From positions 40,809,282-40,873,281 of the forward strand of contig OZ018409.1 in assembly GCA_963969595.1 (NCBI GenBank): 64,000 nucleotides of DNA, read 5' to 3'. The notes beneath the pieces were generated by a model. It ran no database searches. It saw nothing but the letters and a program-made list of their open reading frames with translations, and was not told the DNA's origin. Of this stretch, positions 1 through 10,460 are shown one piece after another (the first letter of the stretch is position 1; the number at the start of each line of letters is the position of its first letter). The position numbers and the translations under genes were made by a program. The DNA is from Neckera pumila. Taxonomy: Eukaryota; Streptophyta; Bryopsida; Hypnales; Neckeraceae.

Positions 1-1929
1 ATCCCCACAAAGGTTTGAAGTTGGTGTATGCCAGCGGCTTACGGATACCCTTTGATTTTGGTCCAGTCCCGTCAGGAAGCTTTCTGGCCAGAAAGTCCTT
101 GTCAATTTGAATCCAGCGGTTGAAGTCTTCATCCTTCTCCATGAAGAGTAGCGGGATTTTCAAATCCGAGTTGTCTGCATTCTTGAACCCAGTGAAGATT
201 GAGGACATCACATTATAGAATCCCTGCACATGAATGCCGACAATGCGAGTTATATTGGGGAGTACTGAGGAATCAGAAGACAATGAAAGTGTTCGACATC
301 GAGATAAATCCCGTTGCTGGATTGATTTGGGGCTATGCTGTGAAGAACGGGATAATTCCCGCTGAATGCCAGCGAGAGATCAGTGCATTTTCATAGCATC
401 TGGATCTCTCCCTACCAGTAGGAATATTACTCTGATCCTGTCGACAGCGGGATATGTCCCGCTATAGACAATCATCGGGATATCTCCCGCTGATTTCCAG
501 GAAGGAAGAAAACGATGTACGACCATAACTCGGGCGTAGGCTCAGTACAACTTACAAGGTACGCTGGTGAGTGCGCTCGTCCTCCGTATGACGGGTGCGG
601 GGACCCCATGTCTTTCCACTTCACACGAGCGTGAGCAAGCTGCTGTGCAAATCTCTGCTCCTTCTGCTCACCGGTGAGGTTCTGGTTGAGAGCTCTCGAA
701 AGGTGAACGATATCATTCTTCTTCGTTTGATGCGGCGCCCATATGGGAATGATGTTGAACGTGGAAGCGTCGGCCTTATCTGCCTCACTGATATGTTTCT
801 TCTCGATCAACTCCTTGTGCGCTTCAACAGTGTGCTGACCACCAATAATGTAGTAGTGGGATTTGGTGGTGAGACTCTCCTTCCTCGGACACGTGTCCCA
901 GAACTCTACTACATTATTCGGCCCGTATGGTCCTTTCTTCAACGGCAAGACAGTTATGTATCGGTTCTCCGAGTAGAAGTCGTTGTCCACAAGAACCTTA
1001 TTCTTTATGCCTTTGAGCCGATCCTGGTCAATAGCTCTGTATATGAGATCCCCGGCTTTTGCCTTGTGGAGGAACTTGTAGTGCACCCGCAGGAGTTCCC
1101 CCTTTGCATTGGCTAGTGGCTTCTTGTCCCATCTGTACATTGGCTTAAAAACCTGGTTGTACAACTTGTTGATCTCCTTTATTTCTCCGGGCTCGAGCTT
1201 GCTGACCTCCGCCTCTGTCATTTTCACTACCTGCGCAATAGTCAGTGGGGTGGCCTTTTTTTTCTTCTTATCTGTGCCCTTCTCCTCTGCTTCCTCCACA
1301 ATTTCATCTCCTGGCCCACCCGCAATGGCTTTCCTCTTCCTCTGCTTCTTTGGGGTAGAAGGCGTTGATGCAGTAGCAACGACTGGTACTATGTCCGTAT
1401 TGGACTCACCACGACTGTTGTCTATAACTACCCATTCATTGGACATCTCCGCTGGTGTCCAGGAATGAGATCCGTCTGGCTTGTCTAGAAATCCCTTTTT
1501 TGTCATAGACTCACACATTTGGAGATCCATGGTGGCATAGTCAAGGATGAGGCCGTACGTCCGTGCTTCCTGCTTCTTGGGAACCATCTCTCAGACAATG
1601 ACGAGGACAGTAGACTTATCTAGCCCTTGAAGCTCCACAACGTCTAAGCCTGTCGTGGCGTGAGCCTTGCCTTCGAACGATAGCTTGGGGCATATGATTG
1701 CAACAGCCCCGGCCTGGTCCATCCATTGAAGGCCCCACGCTGTAACTTTTCGATTGCATCAAAATACGGCTCCTGGATTGCTGTCGCCGATGTACTCGAA
1801 CGTGTACACCACTGAGTCGATAAATTTGTACAGCCTGATGGGTGACAAGTCTGCAGGCAGGTCAATCGATGTATTTTCTCTGCGCAATGCCATGCACAAT
1901 GGTCAGAAGTCCACCTCATATCCCGTCCT
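1..1929 (-). pseudogene. ParB-like (GGQHT-box) multi-exon gene, interrupted
   Basis: I see one long exon (556-1929) ending at a strong GTAAGT donor (550-555), a 332-bp intron (224-555), and a second exon (223 down to the window edge) that joins in phase 0 after a TGCAG acceptor. The long exon stays in one frame for 458 codons except for three TGA codons (1903-1905, 1759-1761, 1591-1593); no TAA or TAG occurs. Its proposed acceptor is the CAG at 1930-1932. The product has a Lys-rich stretch (KKKKK) and then the segment IIGGQHTVEAHKEL followed by FNIIPIW and ALNQNLT. That order resembles the G-x-x-R/H and following strand of the ParB/sulfiredoxin fold; this is my inference, and function is unknown. 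The gene runs off the left edge. Earlier exons above 1960 are likely (GTAAGA donors are visible on this strand near 2157-2162 and 2235-2240). It is probably a decayed member of a repeat family; TGA recoding or assembly error are alternatives. Confidence 0.55.
224..555 (-). other. Intron of the ParB-like gene carrying 20-bp palindromes
   Basis: This interval sits between a GTAAGT donor and a TGCAG acceptor, both phase 0, on the minus strand. It holds three clear palindromes of the CGGGA...TCCCG type (345-364, 444-463, 473-492) and one half-copy near 301-316. If splicing fails, the frame reads into the palindrome at 473-492 and stops at 472-474. Confidence 0.6.
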
Positions 1930-2623
1930 CTGTGTTTTCATCGGGATTATTCCCGCTGAACCTCAATGCCATCCTCCTCTACATTGCTTCGTAATTTAGG
2001 CAGTCTACCATATTCAGCGGGATTTCTCCCGATGAGTATGTCCAGTAGGTGCCGGCATAAGCAACATCGTTCATATTATAATCGTTTCTCCTCTGCTATT
2101 GCACAGATCATTACTTATTCTTCAAATCAACGGGAGATCTCCCGTTGGATTCGTCTCTTACCGGACCGTCCTCCGTCCCCAGTGCATACGACTCCTATCG
2201 ACATTATTCACGCAATCCTTCCCAAGTTCTCTTACCAGTCATGTTCGAACAAGAGCATTTTGAGAAATCCCGCTGATCTTCTCTCCACCTTATTCTTATT
2301 ATGCCCTATCGGACATCGGGATATATCCCGATGCCAATTTCATGTGCTGTCTACGGTTTGCACGAGGAAGCGCTTTCAGCTTATGAACGCGGTGTGAACA
2401 TTTCGGTCAAAACTCTATTATTTTTTCCAATTTCATCGGGAGATCTCCAGTTGTTTCTTTCTCCGTTTATTTGTTTTTTGTTAAACTAAAACCGCTTTGT
2501 TTCGTTCCCGGCTGCTTTGTTGTACTATGTGTATTGCGGAACTATCGACCAATCTCCCGATAGTCATATCATTAAGCACTAATTCAGTTGTACTCCAGGT
2601 TTTTATCGGGACTAATCATGATG
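297..2623. repeat. Dispersed 20-bp palindrome family (CANCGGGA-N4-TCCCGNTG)
   Basis: Copies seen at 345-364, 444-463, 473-492, 1939-1958, 2015-2034, 2128-2147, 2314-2333 and 2434-2453. Half or decayed copies lie near 297-316, 2263-2275, 2542-2563 and 2604-2623. The third position varies, and in several copies both arms vary together: CAG..CTG, CAT..ATG and CAA..TTG. The middle four bases vary. All copies lie outside the long ParB-like exon, and none was noticed elsewhere in the window. The function is unknown. Candidates are a protein-binding site, an RNA hairpin in introns, or a minimal mobile palindrome. Confidence 0.85.
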
Positions 2624-2991
2624 AAATTAGGACTCACGATTTGCACCTGCAAGTGTCTCCGGTGTTCCCACCGAAGACATTGTCTGGTCTTGCACGGCTA
2701 TAGGGCATTTTGAAATTCATCAGTGCAAACTGGACTACAATGCTTAACATACTGACTTCCTTTCTAACACAAACAACCACAAGAACCCAAAACTTCAGGG
2801 GACTGAAATCTTACGGGTCATTCCAGAATGCTGGTGTGGCTTCGACTGATGATGATGTAGCCATGATGGTGTGCTCGTGCCGTATACACCGACAATACGG
2901 TGCTACTCGTTGACAATGACCTCCCGCCTCTATAATTCCTGCGCAATTCAAATGGCTTTCTTTACACACGTCCAACCCAAAAGAAAAGCAA
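2624..2991. other. Spacer without recognised genes
   Basis: Only short open frames without recognisable domains. I see no repeat or RNA gene here. Confidence 0.5.
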
Positions 2992-3315
2992 TAGACGCCC
3001 TTACAGAACCCAGTGACTAGGCACACCACAACCATCGATCCCAAAACTGGCTAAATTTTGCTTCTTTTCTACTAGACGCCCTCACAGAACCCAGTGACCG
3101 GGCACACCACAACCACCAATTCCAAAACTGGCTAAATTTCGCTTCTTTTCTATTAGACGCCCTCACAGAACCCAGTGACCGGGCACACCACAACCACCGA
3201 TCCCAAAACTGGCTAAATTTTGCTTCTTTTCTATTAGACGCCCTCACAGAACCCAGTGACCGGGCACTCCACAACCACCAATCCCAAAACTGGCTAAATT
3301 TCGCTTCTTTTCTAC
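2992..3315. repeat. Tandem repeat, 4 units of 81 bp
   Basis: Units begin TAGACGCCC at 2992, 3073, 3154 and 3235, exactly 81 bp apart, and the last ends near 3315. Units differ at a few positions (for example ACCGATC versus ACCAATT). Because 81 is a multiple of three, the minus strand stays open across the array and would encode a 27-residue repeat containing RSLGSVRAS. I treat that as a by-product rather than a gene. A subterminal array of the neighbouring CACTA element is possible but not shown. Confidence 0.9.
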
Positions 3316-3429
3316 TATATTTTTGGGACCGTCACTGCAAATTCAAAACAAAACTTCCAGCTCATCGCATAGTCCACAGAAACTGATAGAAATTCCACCC
3401 AACCCCCAAAAAAAAGACCACAACCCACG

Positions 3430-3947
3430 GCGCAAACTCAATTGCGGGAGGTTGACCGTCTTCCGTCTACATTGTCGGAATCTACTCTGACACTACTCTC
3501 ACGCTCATGCTCCTCTCGAGAAACAACTGAACAAGCAGACTTTCGGGTTTTCTGGTCACGGTTCATTCGATCAAACGGATCGAACTTCGAAACTTCACAA
3601 GACAGAAAAATGCAGAGCACGAGATGGAAACCCTACCGTGTCAAAGCAGCGTGGACCTCTGGCGTATCGCAATGCCTCCCTCCCACCGAACCGGACCGCC
3701 GCAACTCCGACGCCTCCCTCGAAGCCACGGAAACTCGCAAAAATTACCAACTCCACGCCGGGCTGCTCGTTGCAACGCGAAAAGACGACGAGGCGCTTCA
3801 TCGAGGAAGACGATTACGAAAGTCAGAGCCTGGAGTGCGGAGGAGGACACTCAGAGAAACGGGGTGAACAAGCGCCTTAGCGGGAGAGGCCCGTAGCCAG
3901 GTGGGGAAATTGGCAATCATGGCGCGCCGCTCGCTGAGATTGACGAC
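3430..3947 (+). other. GC-rich stretch with overlapping open frames, possible transposon 5' exon
   Basis: A GC-rich block with open frames in several phases. One, about 3638-3880, encodes a basic/acidic tail with KTTRRFIEEDDYES. A later ATG at 3919 opens MARRSLRLTT directly against the left end of the 8.4-kb inverted-repeat element. It could be the 5' exon of the En/Spm-type gene that resumes at 12371, but the join cannot be proven from the sequence alone. Confidence 0.3.
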
Positions 3948-4757
3948 TGTGAGCCCCCAATTCGTCACTCGGGACTCACTCTTTTTTTTTTTTCTGTTAT
4001 TGTTATTTTGAGTGTAGTTTAAGTGCAAAAAGACCTAAAAAGAGTGTAAGACCAAAATAGGTGTGTCACATACCAATATAGCATTTGGTCACTTATAAGT
4101 ATAATTCCCTCAGACTAAACCCGATTCCTATTGTAAATAGGTATAAACTGGGATTTCAAGCGATTTAAGTGGGTTTTTAGTAAATAGGGCTTAAACTGCC
4201 AAACTGAGGGCTAGGTAAACTCTTAGGGCTAGATTTGGTCCGAGGGAACAGCGTTGAGGTCAGATAATCCATTCCCGACGATAGGTTTCACTTTCCCCAT
4301 TTTACCGACGAAATAGCAGAAACCCCGAATTGTTAAGCCTGCAGGAGTTATAACCTCACGACCGACGCCTGAGAGGAATCTGAGGATGCCGTATGTCATT
4401 CTAGGGTGGAAATCGCATTTGGAGATCAACGGCGAAATCGATTTGCCAAGATTCCCCCCGACAAAGAAGATTCCCTGGTGGCCGGATTTTGAAGGAGAAG
4501 TCAAGATTTGGTTCTCCTCCAACCCTTGTGCAAAGTAAGAATGTTAGCTTGCACATCCTTTGTGGAATTCCCTGAGAGGTTTCATAAAAAGTTTTGGAAT
4601 TTTCTGACTTGCAGAAAATGCCTTTCCGGACGGTCAACCGCCAAAGCCTACGATGGGAAATTCTTGGAAGTTACCCAGGTTGCGGTAAAATCTCACTAAA
4701 AATTAGACTAGCATCTTTTATGTTAATAAGATGCCCCAACAAGTTTCAAGACGTTCC
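3948..4757 (+). repeat. Left terminal inverted repeat of the 8.4-kb element
   Basis: Similar, in reverse complement, to 11567-12370. Shared blocks include the TGTGAGC terminus, an A/T run, a GACCAAAT/ATTTGGTC block, the CTTGCAGAA block and TTTTATG(T/C)TAATAA. By eye the arms are perhaps 65-75% alike. Confidence 0.7.
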
Positions 4758-5211
4758 AATAGTCAGAAGTACCCGAACCGGCGAGATTCCCCGGAAATTG
4801 ACAAACTTGAAGAATTTGGGAAAGTTGACCGGTGTCCCGGGAGCATACGGAATCGGAATGAGGTCAACTTGGGGTCTTTTCTTACTCCCTTGTACCTTCT
4901 AAAGAACCTAGGCTAGTTACTTTTCTCAGAAAAGTCAAACTCCAACAACTGGGTTTTTACCTTGTTTTGGGTTTCAGTTAGCGCTAAGTTTTGTTGAGTT
5001 TTTAGCGTCAAAATCGGGGGTAAGGGGATCCATGGACTAAAAATGGCCTTCTGAAGCCAATGGCGCAATCCGTTTGTGATTTGGAGTAAGTCTCCAAAAG
5101 TTAGAGTTTTTATCCAGCGTAGAAAGTGAAAATCTAGAAGATTAGGATGAAAATCTTAATTGATAAGATTACCATGTAGGAATTGAGGGGGGAGTGAGGC
5201 CCTTGGAAACC

Positions 5212-5220
5212 TATATAAGG
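5212..5220 (+). promoter_or_regulatory. Possible TATA box inside the 8.4-kb element
   Basis: TATATAAGG precedes a pyrimidine-rich CTCATTTCACCCC stretch, like a plant Pol II core promoter. No coding sequence follows that I can recognise. Confidence 0.3.
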
Positions 5221-5975
5221 GCTCTCATTTTCCTCTCATTTCACCCCTTTGGTTCATTATTGAACCTCTCTTCAAGTTTTGGGTCCATTTAGTTGGATTT
5301 TGGCCATTTTAGGCCACGTTGCCAAATTCTTGTGTTTTTGGAGCATTTTTAGCTCCATTGTCACTCTTTCTCAAGCTCTCTTTGAAGGACATTGGGGTCC
5401 CTTCAAAGTTTGGCTTGGTTTCTTGTTTTCTTGTGTTTTGTTGAGGTTATTGGTTAAGTTTTGAATTCCTTGAACTAATCCTAGGGAACTCCTCCTTATG
5501 CCGGCTTGCCGCTTGGGGAACCTCTCTAGTGTCTTGTTTCTAAGTTTCTTTGGTGAATGGAGCATTACTAACTTGTGTTAGAAGTCTTGAGTACTAATTT
5601 CCACTAACCCATGTAGTAGGTGTGTTTTTGTTAAACTAACACTTGTTGTTTTTACCATCTTGTCCTTGTACGGCGAAGCTTTGAACCCCCCTTGTCTTGA
5701 ATTATGTGATTTTTAGAAAGACGGCGAAGCTTTGACTTTTAGGGTCCTAGCAAATCACCCTACCAAAAATTAGAAGTCAAAGAAACCTTGGGTTTTGTTG
5801 AGAGAATAGGTAGAGTTTCATCTTTTTGTTAAAAAGCATCACGGGTGAAGGAGTTGTCTTAGTGTTCAAAATTTCAAGAAAAAAACAGCAAACCGGTGGG
5901 TGATTAAGCCCCACCAGTTGGTAACCCAAGGCAAAGGAGGTCCCTGGAGAGGCCCTGCCTCCAAGCCGGGGTTCG

Positions 5976-6340
5976 GAAGGGGCTCTGGCTCCCTCCAGTT
6001 AAGCTCTGGCTCCCTCCAGTTAAGCTCTGTCTCACTCAGTTCGGGCTTTGTCTCACTCAGTTCGGGCCTTGGCTCTCTCCAGTTAAGCTCTGTCTCACCA
6101 GTTCGGGCTCTGTCCCTCTCGGAGAGCCGGTCAACTCAATCGGGCGTCGGTCAACTCAGTTCGGGCTTCAGTCGCCTCCGTTCGGGCTCCGTCACTTCCG
6201 TTCAGGCCCCAGTCGCCTCCGTTGGGGCTCCGGTCACTCAGTTCGGGCTCCAGGCACTCAGTTCGGACTCCAGGCACCTCCGCCGGACTCCCGGTCAGCC
6301 CAATGGGCTCTGATCACTCCAGTTCGAGCTCGACTCCCTG
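5976..6340. repeat. Degenerate tandem array of ~20-bp GTTCGGGCTC-type units
   Basis: Variants of CTCCAGTTAAGCTCTG and CACTCAGTTCGGGCTC repeat about every 20-22 bp across this stretch and decay toward the right end. The plus strand is open for much of it and would give a Ser/Gly-rich peptide, probably a by-product. Confidence 0.75.
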
Positions 6341-7306
6341 GACTTACACAAGCATCTCGTTCGGTTCCTTTTTTTTGTGATTTCACTCTTTGTCTAGTCA
6401 GTGCTCGAACTGTCCAGCTTGAAAACAAATACAAACAATAAAAAACAAAAAACAACCGTGGCCTTGCCTTTGGAGGTGGAGAAGCATAGGAAGTGGTAGT
6501 AGGAGATTAGAAGGAGGAGAGAGGAAAGGGTAGAGTAGGAATACATAGAATTAGTGCTAGAATAGTGAGAGGGAAAGAAGATAGAAGGAGAAGTTGAAGG
6601 GAAATTTGGATTAGAAGGATTTGCTAAGAAATCTTGAAGAGTCAACTTGGACCATTAGTTGTTTTGGATAAAATAATAATTGACTTAGAAGATGATAGGG
6701 TCAATTATTATTTAAGATTTCAAAGTCAATTATTATTCCACTACTAGTCAACCTTTGGAATAGTTAAATAATGGAGTGAGAATAGTGTAGAAAGAAAAAG
6801 AGAGAGGGGAGTTAGAAAGAAAAGGAAAAGATAGGAAAATTGTATTAAACTCCAACCTTTAAGCGGTGAGCAAAATTACAAAAGCATTTTCAACTATGGC
6901 GGATCAAGAATATTTGGAGGAGCTCCTCTACAACACGGCGGATGAAGCGCAACTCGAGGTAAATTACTAACTTTTACCCTTTCCTTGCAATTGTTTAGAT
7001 TAGCAACTAAAACACTTAGCCGAAACTTCAAGGTCGATTCAGAGAGTCTAAATTAGGATTTTTTTCCAAGTTTATCAGTCAAAGTTGGTAGATTAGGATT
7101 AGAGCTTTCCGAAAACATCTTAAACTTAGAATTCCGACTTAAAACGAAGAAATTAGCTTCGGATGAAGTTTAGAGTCAAAATAGGATGAAAAATATTTAG
7201 AAGTGCCCAAGTGGAAGTTAATTAGAAACTTAGAAAGTAGAAGTAATCTGGATCATAGTAACGTAATTAGAAGTAAATTTCAAAAACAAGATTAGTAGTA
7301 ATCAAC

Positions 7307-7347
7307 GGATGAAGTTTGAGGTACCGATTAGCGGTCAAACTTCATCC
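7307..7347. repeat. Hairpin with perfect 13-bp stem
   Basis: GGATGAAGTTTGA (7307-7319) is followed after 15 bases by its exact complement TCAAACTTCATCC (7335-7347). The sequence after it (CTTTTGCTAGGATAGGG) is echoed after the hairpin at 7767-7807. Confidence 0.7.
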
Positions 7348-7766
7348 ATCAATAACTTTTGCTAGGATAGGGTTCAAATCAAGTTAGAGACCATTTTGGA
7401 AAGCTCAAGTTAGCCTCTTTAAGGAAATAACTTCAAATTACTAAAAATAGTAGCTGACCAAAACTCATTCCAAACTTCAAAGAACAAGGGGAGATAGAAC
7501 TAGGGTGTCTAAACGTACTTAAGGAAGAAAGTTAGCATTAGGGGGTTAGAGTGGCAACTTCAAGTGTCCCAACAATAGTGCAAACTCTAGGAAATACCTA
7601 TTTACCTAGGAGAAATAGAAGGATGAAGTTTAGACTAAGAAACGGATGAAGTCAACTTAAATTAGTCAAACCCGGACCAAACTTAGGATTTGGGTAAAGT
7701 TTAACTATCCTAGACTAGGGTTTAAGTTTCATGAACAATAAAAATCGGGAACAAGTCTAATTGCAT

Positions 7767-7807
7767 GGATGAAGTTAATTAGCCCCGGAAAAGGCTAAAC
7801 TTCATCC
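7767..7807. repeat. Second GGATGAAGTT hairpin
   Basis: GGATGAAGTTAATTAGCC pairs with GGCTAAACTTCATCC, with a small bulge. It is the same design as the hairpin 460 bp upstream, and TCTTTTGCTAGG follows both. Confidence 0.65.
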
Positions 7808-8154
7808 GCCTATATCTTTTGCTAGGAAAAGGGGGTAGGGTCGAATTTTATGTTTTTAGAAATGGCATAAAATTCTCTACAACTTAGGAGTGTTAAATTT
7901 AGACTGTAGCAAGGTTCGTCCAAAAACCACCGTGGCCTCTTTCAATTGAAGTAGTTGAAGTAGAAATTGTGATTGTTGCATTTTGTTGAGTTTCATTGCA
8001 AATTGTGGGTATTTAGGAACATAGAAAAGATCCATTGCTTGGAAGGCACAATGGACCGACGTTAGGCACCCATAGGACCGCAAAATCCCACAAAACCTAG
8101 AACCTGGTTGTGCTCGATTATTTACCAAGGGTGGGTAAATAAGCGCTCACACCT

Positions 8155-8283
8155 AGCTTAGGGACCAAATAAGGCTATCCATTTCATAGAATCTCGCGGA
8201 TTTGATCTTTAGAGTCACTCTGTTATACTTTAAAGTGGTTTTTGGTAGTATAACTGGGAATTTGCTTGCCTTGTGTTGCGACA
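8155..8283 (+). mobile_element. Orphan 3' tail of a family-1 LTR
   Basis: This 129-bp piece matches the last ~130 bp of the LTRs at 14418-17740 and 33446-36388, including ACCAAATAAGGCTATC, TAAAGTGGTTTTTGGTAG and the terminal TTGCGACA. It is joined directly to a family-2 LTR body at 8284. Confidence 0.8.
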
Positions 8284-8497
8284 TGGGCCGTCCCAACGGG
8301 TGTCGGTTGTTGGCCGGCTACTTAAGCCCATTCTTCTCCATTTCTTCTCCCTCTTTCTTCCGCTCAAGGATGCGTGTGTTCTTGCAGGTTTGGAACGCGC
8401 GTTAGTTGAGTGAAAGAGTGGTGAGTTAAGATTGAATAGGGAGAAAAGGAGAGGAGGGTGCCGATTGCACCGGATTAGTAGGATTCTGCCGGCGTGG

Positions 8498-10460
8498 ATG
8501 GAGGAACCTCGGAGACCGGCAGTTACGGCCAAATTGCTCAATCCAGTCGTACCTGCGGATCCAAAGGCGCGGATGTTTTTGGAGGGCCATGTGGACAGCA
8601 TGGGATGCGCGGGGCTGCTGCGCAAGCCGTGAAATCTGAAGGATGAGGCGATGATCCACGAAGTCGTGACTAGAGCTCCAAATCAGTTTGAGTTGACGGA
8701 GCGAGGGAAGTCGGCAAAGTGGACCGAGCAGATGTGAATGGAAGCCTGCTCATTCCGGAAGGCGGGTTCCGGTTATGCCTCAAGGAATGACGGTTACGTT
8801 CAAGGGAAGTTCCATAATCCACCTAATTCAAAACCCTAAACCCTAAACCCAAAAACCAAAGGAAGGTTTTGCGATCTATGATTGCATTGACCTGAGGCAG
8901 AGGCAGGTGCTGGAGTTCCTGGTTCTCATCCTGTATCCGGAGAAGCCAACCCGGCTTACCAGCACATTGGGCAACACAATTTTTGGAGCGATGGAGGACA
9001 AGCTAGTACACTAGGGGAGAATATTGAAGGCCGTGGTGCAAAAACTAGCGAACGGCGTGCAGAAGGCCAAGTTCAGCCCGCTCAGCACCTACCTCTTCCA
9101 CCTTTACTACCACAACGGGATCGTGAGCGAGCAAGAAATCAAGGACTACAAGGTCGCTGAGGAGATGTTGAAGTACGGCCTGTCTCTGGATCCGGAGAAG
9201 CAAGCCAAGGAAGCAGTTTCGGAAGTGACACCGCCAGGGACAGAGAGGCCGAAAAGTTTGCGGCAGAAGTTGACCGACCCAAATTCAAGAGGGAAGCAGC
9301 AAGTTCCGGAAATGGAGGAACCGGGCCGGACCTTTGCAGATCTAGGGGAGAACGAGTTGTTCGATTCTAGAGTAGAGTGGTTCCAGGAGGCCCAAAATTG
9401 GTATGAGGACTTGGCTGACTTCGTATGCTTGGTATCGGACAAATTGAAGGTGGAGCCAAACAATATTATGGGCAAGATTAGAAAGCATCCGGATTTGACC
9501 CTGCTCAGTAGAAAGGAAGAGCAGATCCGGAAACTAGAGGAGGAGAAGATCCAACTCAAGACATGTTGGGGTGTTGTGGAGGAAGCCCTGAAGTTTGCAT
9601 CCAAGAGGGAGTCGAATGCAATGAATGTAGTGAAGGCACTGACGAAGTTGGTGGGACAGCCCGCGGATCAAATCACATGCACCCGGCTCTTCAATGATAA
9701 GTTAGTTCAAGAGGGCATAGTGACCAGAAGCATGATCCTCAAGATCCTGGTGGATTATGAGATCAAGATGGAGAACGTGTTAGCAGAGATGAGGAAGCTG
9801 TTGGGGTTTCTCGATCCGGTAGCCATGGACTTCACCCGATTCCTAGAAGTTCCGAGTGCGCAGCTGTGGAGGACTTTGGCCAAACCAATCCTTGCCGGAA
9901 GGACTCTTGTATTGGAGCAAGGTCTTCAAGCCTTGCTGAAGGACGTTACGACTCAAGTTGCAAGTCAGGCGAGGTCGTCACGAAGAAGGGAGAGGTTAAT
10001 CGCAGAGGTTGCCAAGAAGGGTCCGGATGCTCCGGTTGTTCAGGAGGCTCCGATGCAGACGATCCTTATCATGTTTCCCACGCGCACAACAAGGGCACCA
10101 GAGGGGACCGTAGGGCCCAAAGTCATGGCTTCTCCGTTTCGGACGGATTTGACGAACCGGATGCCTGTGATTGAGAATCCGGCTCGGACACATCCGGAAG
10201 GTTTCACCAACATGGAGGGAGCATCCAAGGAAGAGGAGGAAGGTGATGACGAGGATCCAATTGGAGCTTCATTGGGGCAACCTATTGAGATGGAGTTGGA
10301 TAGGAAGTTCCTTTAGTCCGATGACGAGGAATCCGAAGAAACGGCAACTCCGCTGATCCGACGCCCAATCTAGACCCGAGAAATTGTCTAGAACACCCCC
10401 ACGAAGATGACAGGAGCGACGCAAGGCAGCAGTAGTACAAAGAAGTCGCGGAAGAAGTAG
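8498..10460 (+). pseudogene. LTR-borne ORF, family-2 copy (degraded)
   Basis: The reading frame runs from the ATG at 8498 to a final TAG at 10458-10460 and is homologous to the LTR ORFs at 14975-16627 and 30911-32860. N-terminal landmarks are LLRKP (Trp codon turned to TGA), APNQFELTERG and GKFHNP. Then come TLGNTIFGAM and FSPLSTYLFHLYY, followed by a long Glu/Lys coiled-coil region and an acidic, Lys-rich end. Breaks are TGAs near 8630 and 8736, a CCCTAAA insertion at 8826-8858, TAG near 9013, and TAGs at 10314-10316 and beyond. The longest clean part is 9024-10316 (430 codons). The PLSPYLFHLY-like region loosely resembles the plant 'putative plant transposon protein' domain linked to Ogre/Tat ORF1; that is a hypothesis. 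No catalytic motif is visible. Confidence 0.65.
8826..8858. repeat. Telomere-like CCCTAAA insertion inside the LTR ORF
   Basis: CCCTAAACCCTAAACCC (8834-8850) with AC-rich edges interrupts the ORF exactly between codons that are adjacent in the homologous copies (after FHNPPN, before KEGFAIYDC). Confidence 0.75.

Larger units (their letters stand above)
4758..8154. other. Interior of the 8.4-kb element, no intact gene
   Basis: No long open frame was found. Contents are a TATA-like box (5212-5220), a duplicated CGGCGAAGCTTTGA motif (near 5672 and 5721), a degenerate tandem array (5976-6340), purine-rich DNA (6480-6850), and repeated GGATGAAGT motifs (6937-7810) that form two hairpins. Confidence 0.5.

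Noticed and set aside
595..1468. Plus-strand open frames across the ParB-like exon
   Set aside because: They are antisense to the better-supported minus-strand frame with its splice sites and domain-like motif.
297..2623. CRISPR-like array
   Set aside because: The palindromic units are irregularly spaced (tens to over a thousand bases), vary in sequence and lie in a eukaryotic intron-bearing locus.
3017..3274. Minus-strand open frame as a small repeat protein gene
   Set aside because: It is only the translation of the 81-bp tandem array, which stays open because 81 is divisible by three.
5900..6313. Ser-rich plus-strand coding region
   Set aside because: It follows the degenerate 20-bp tandem array and has no start context or homology signature.
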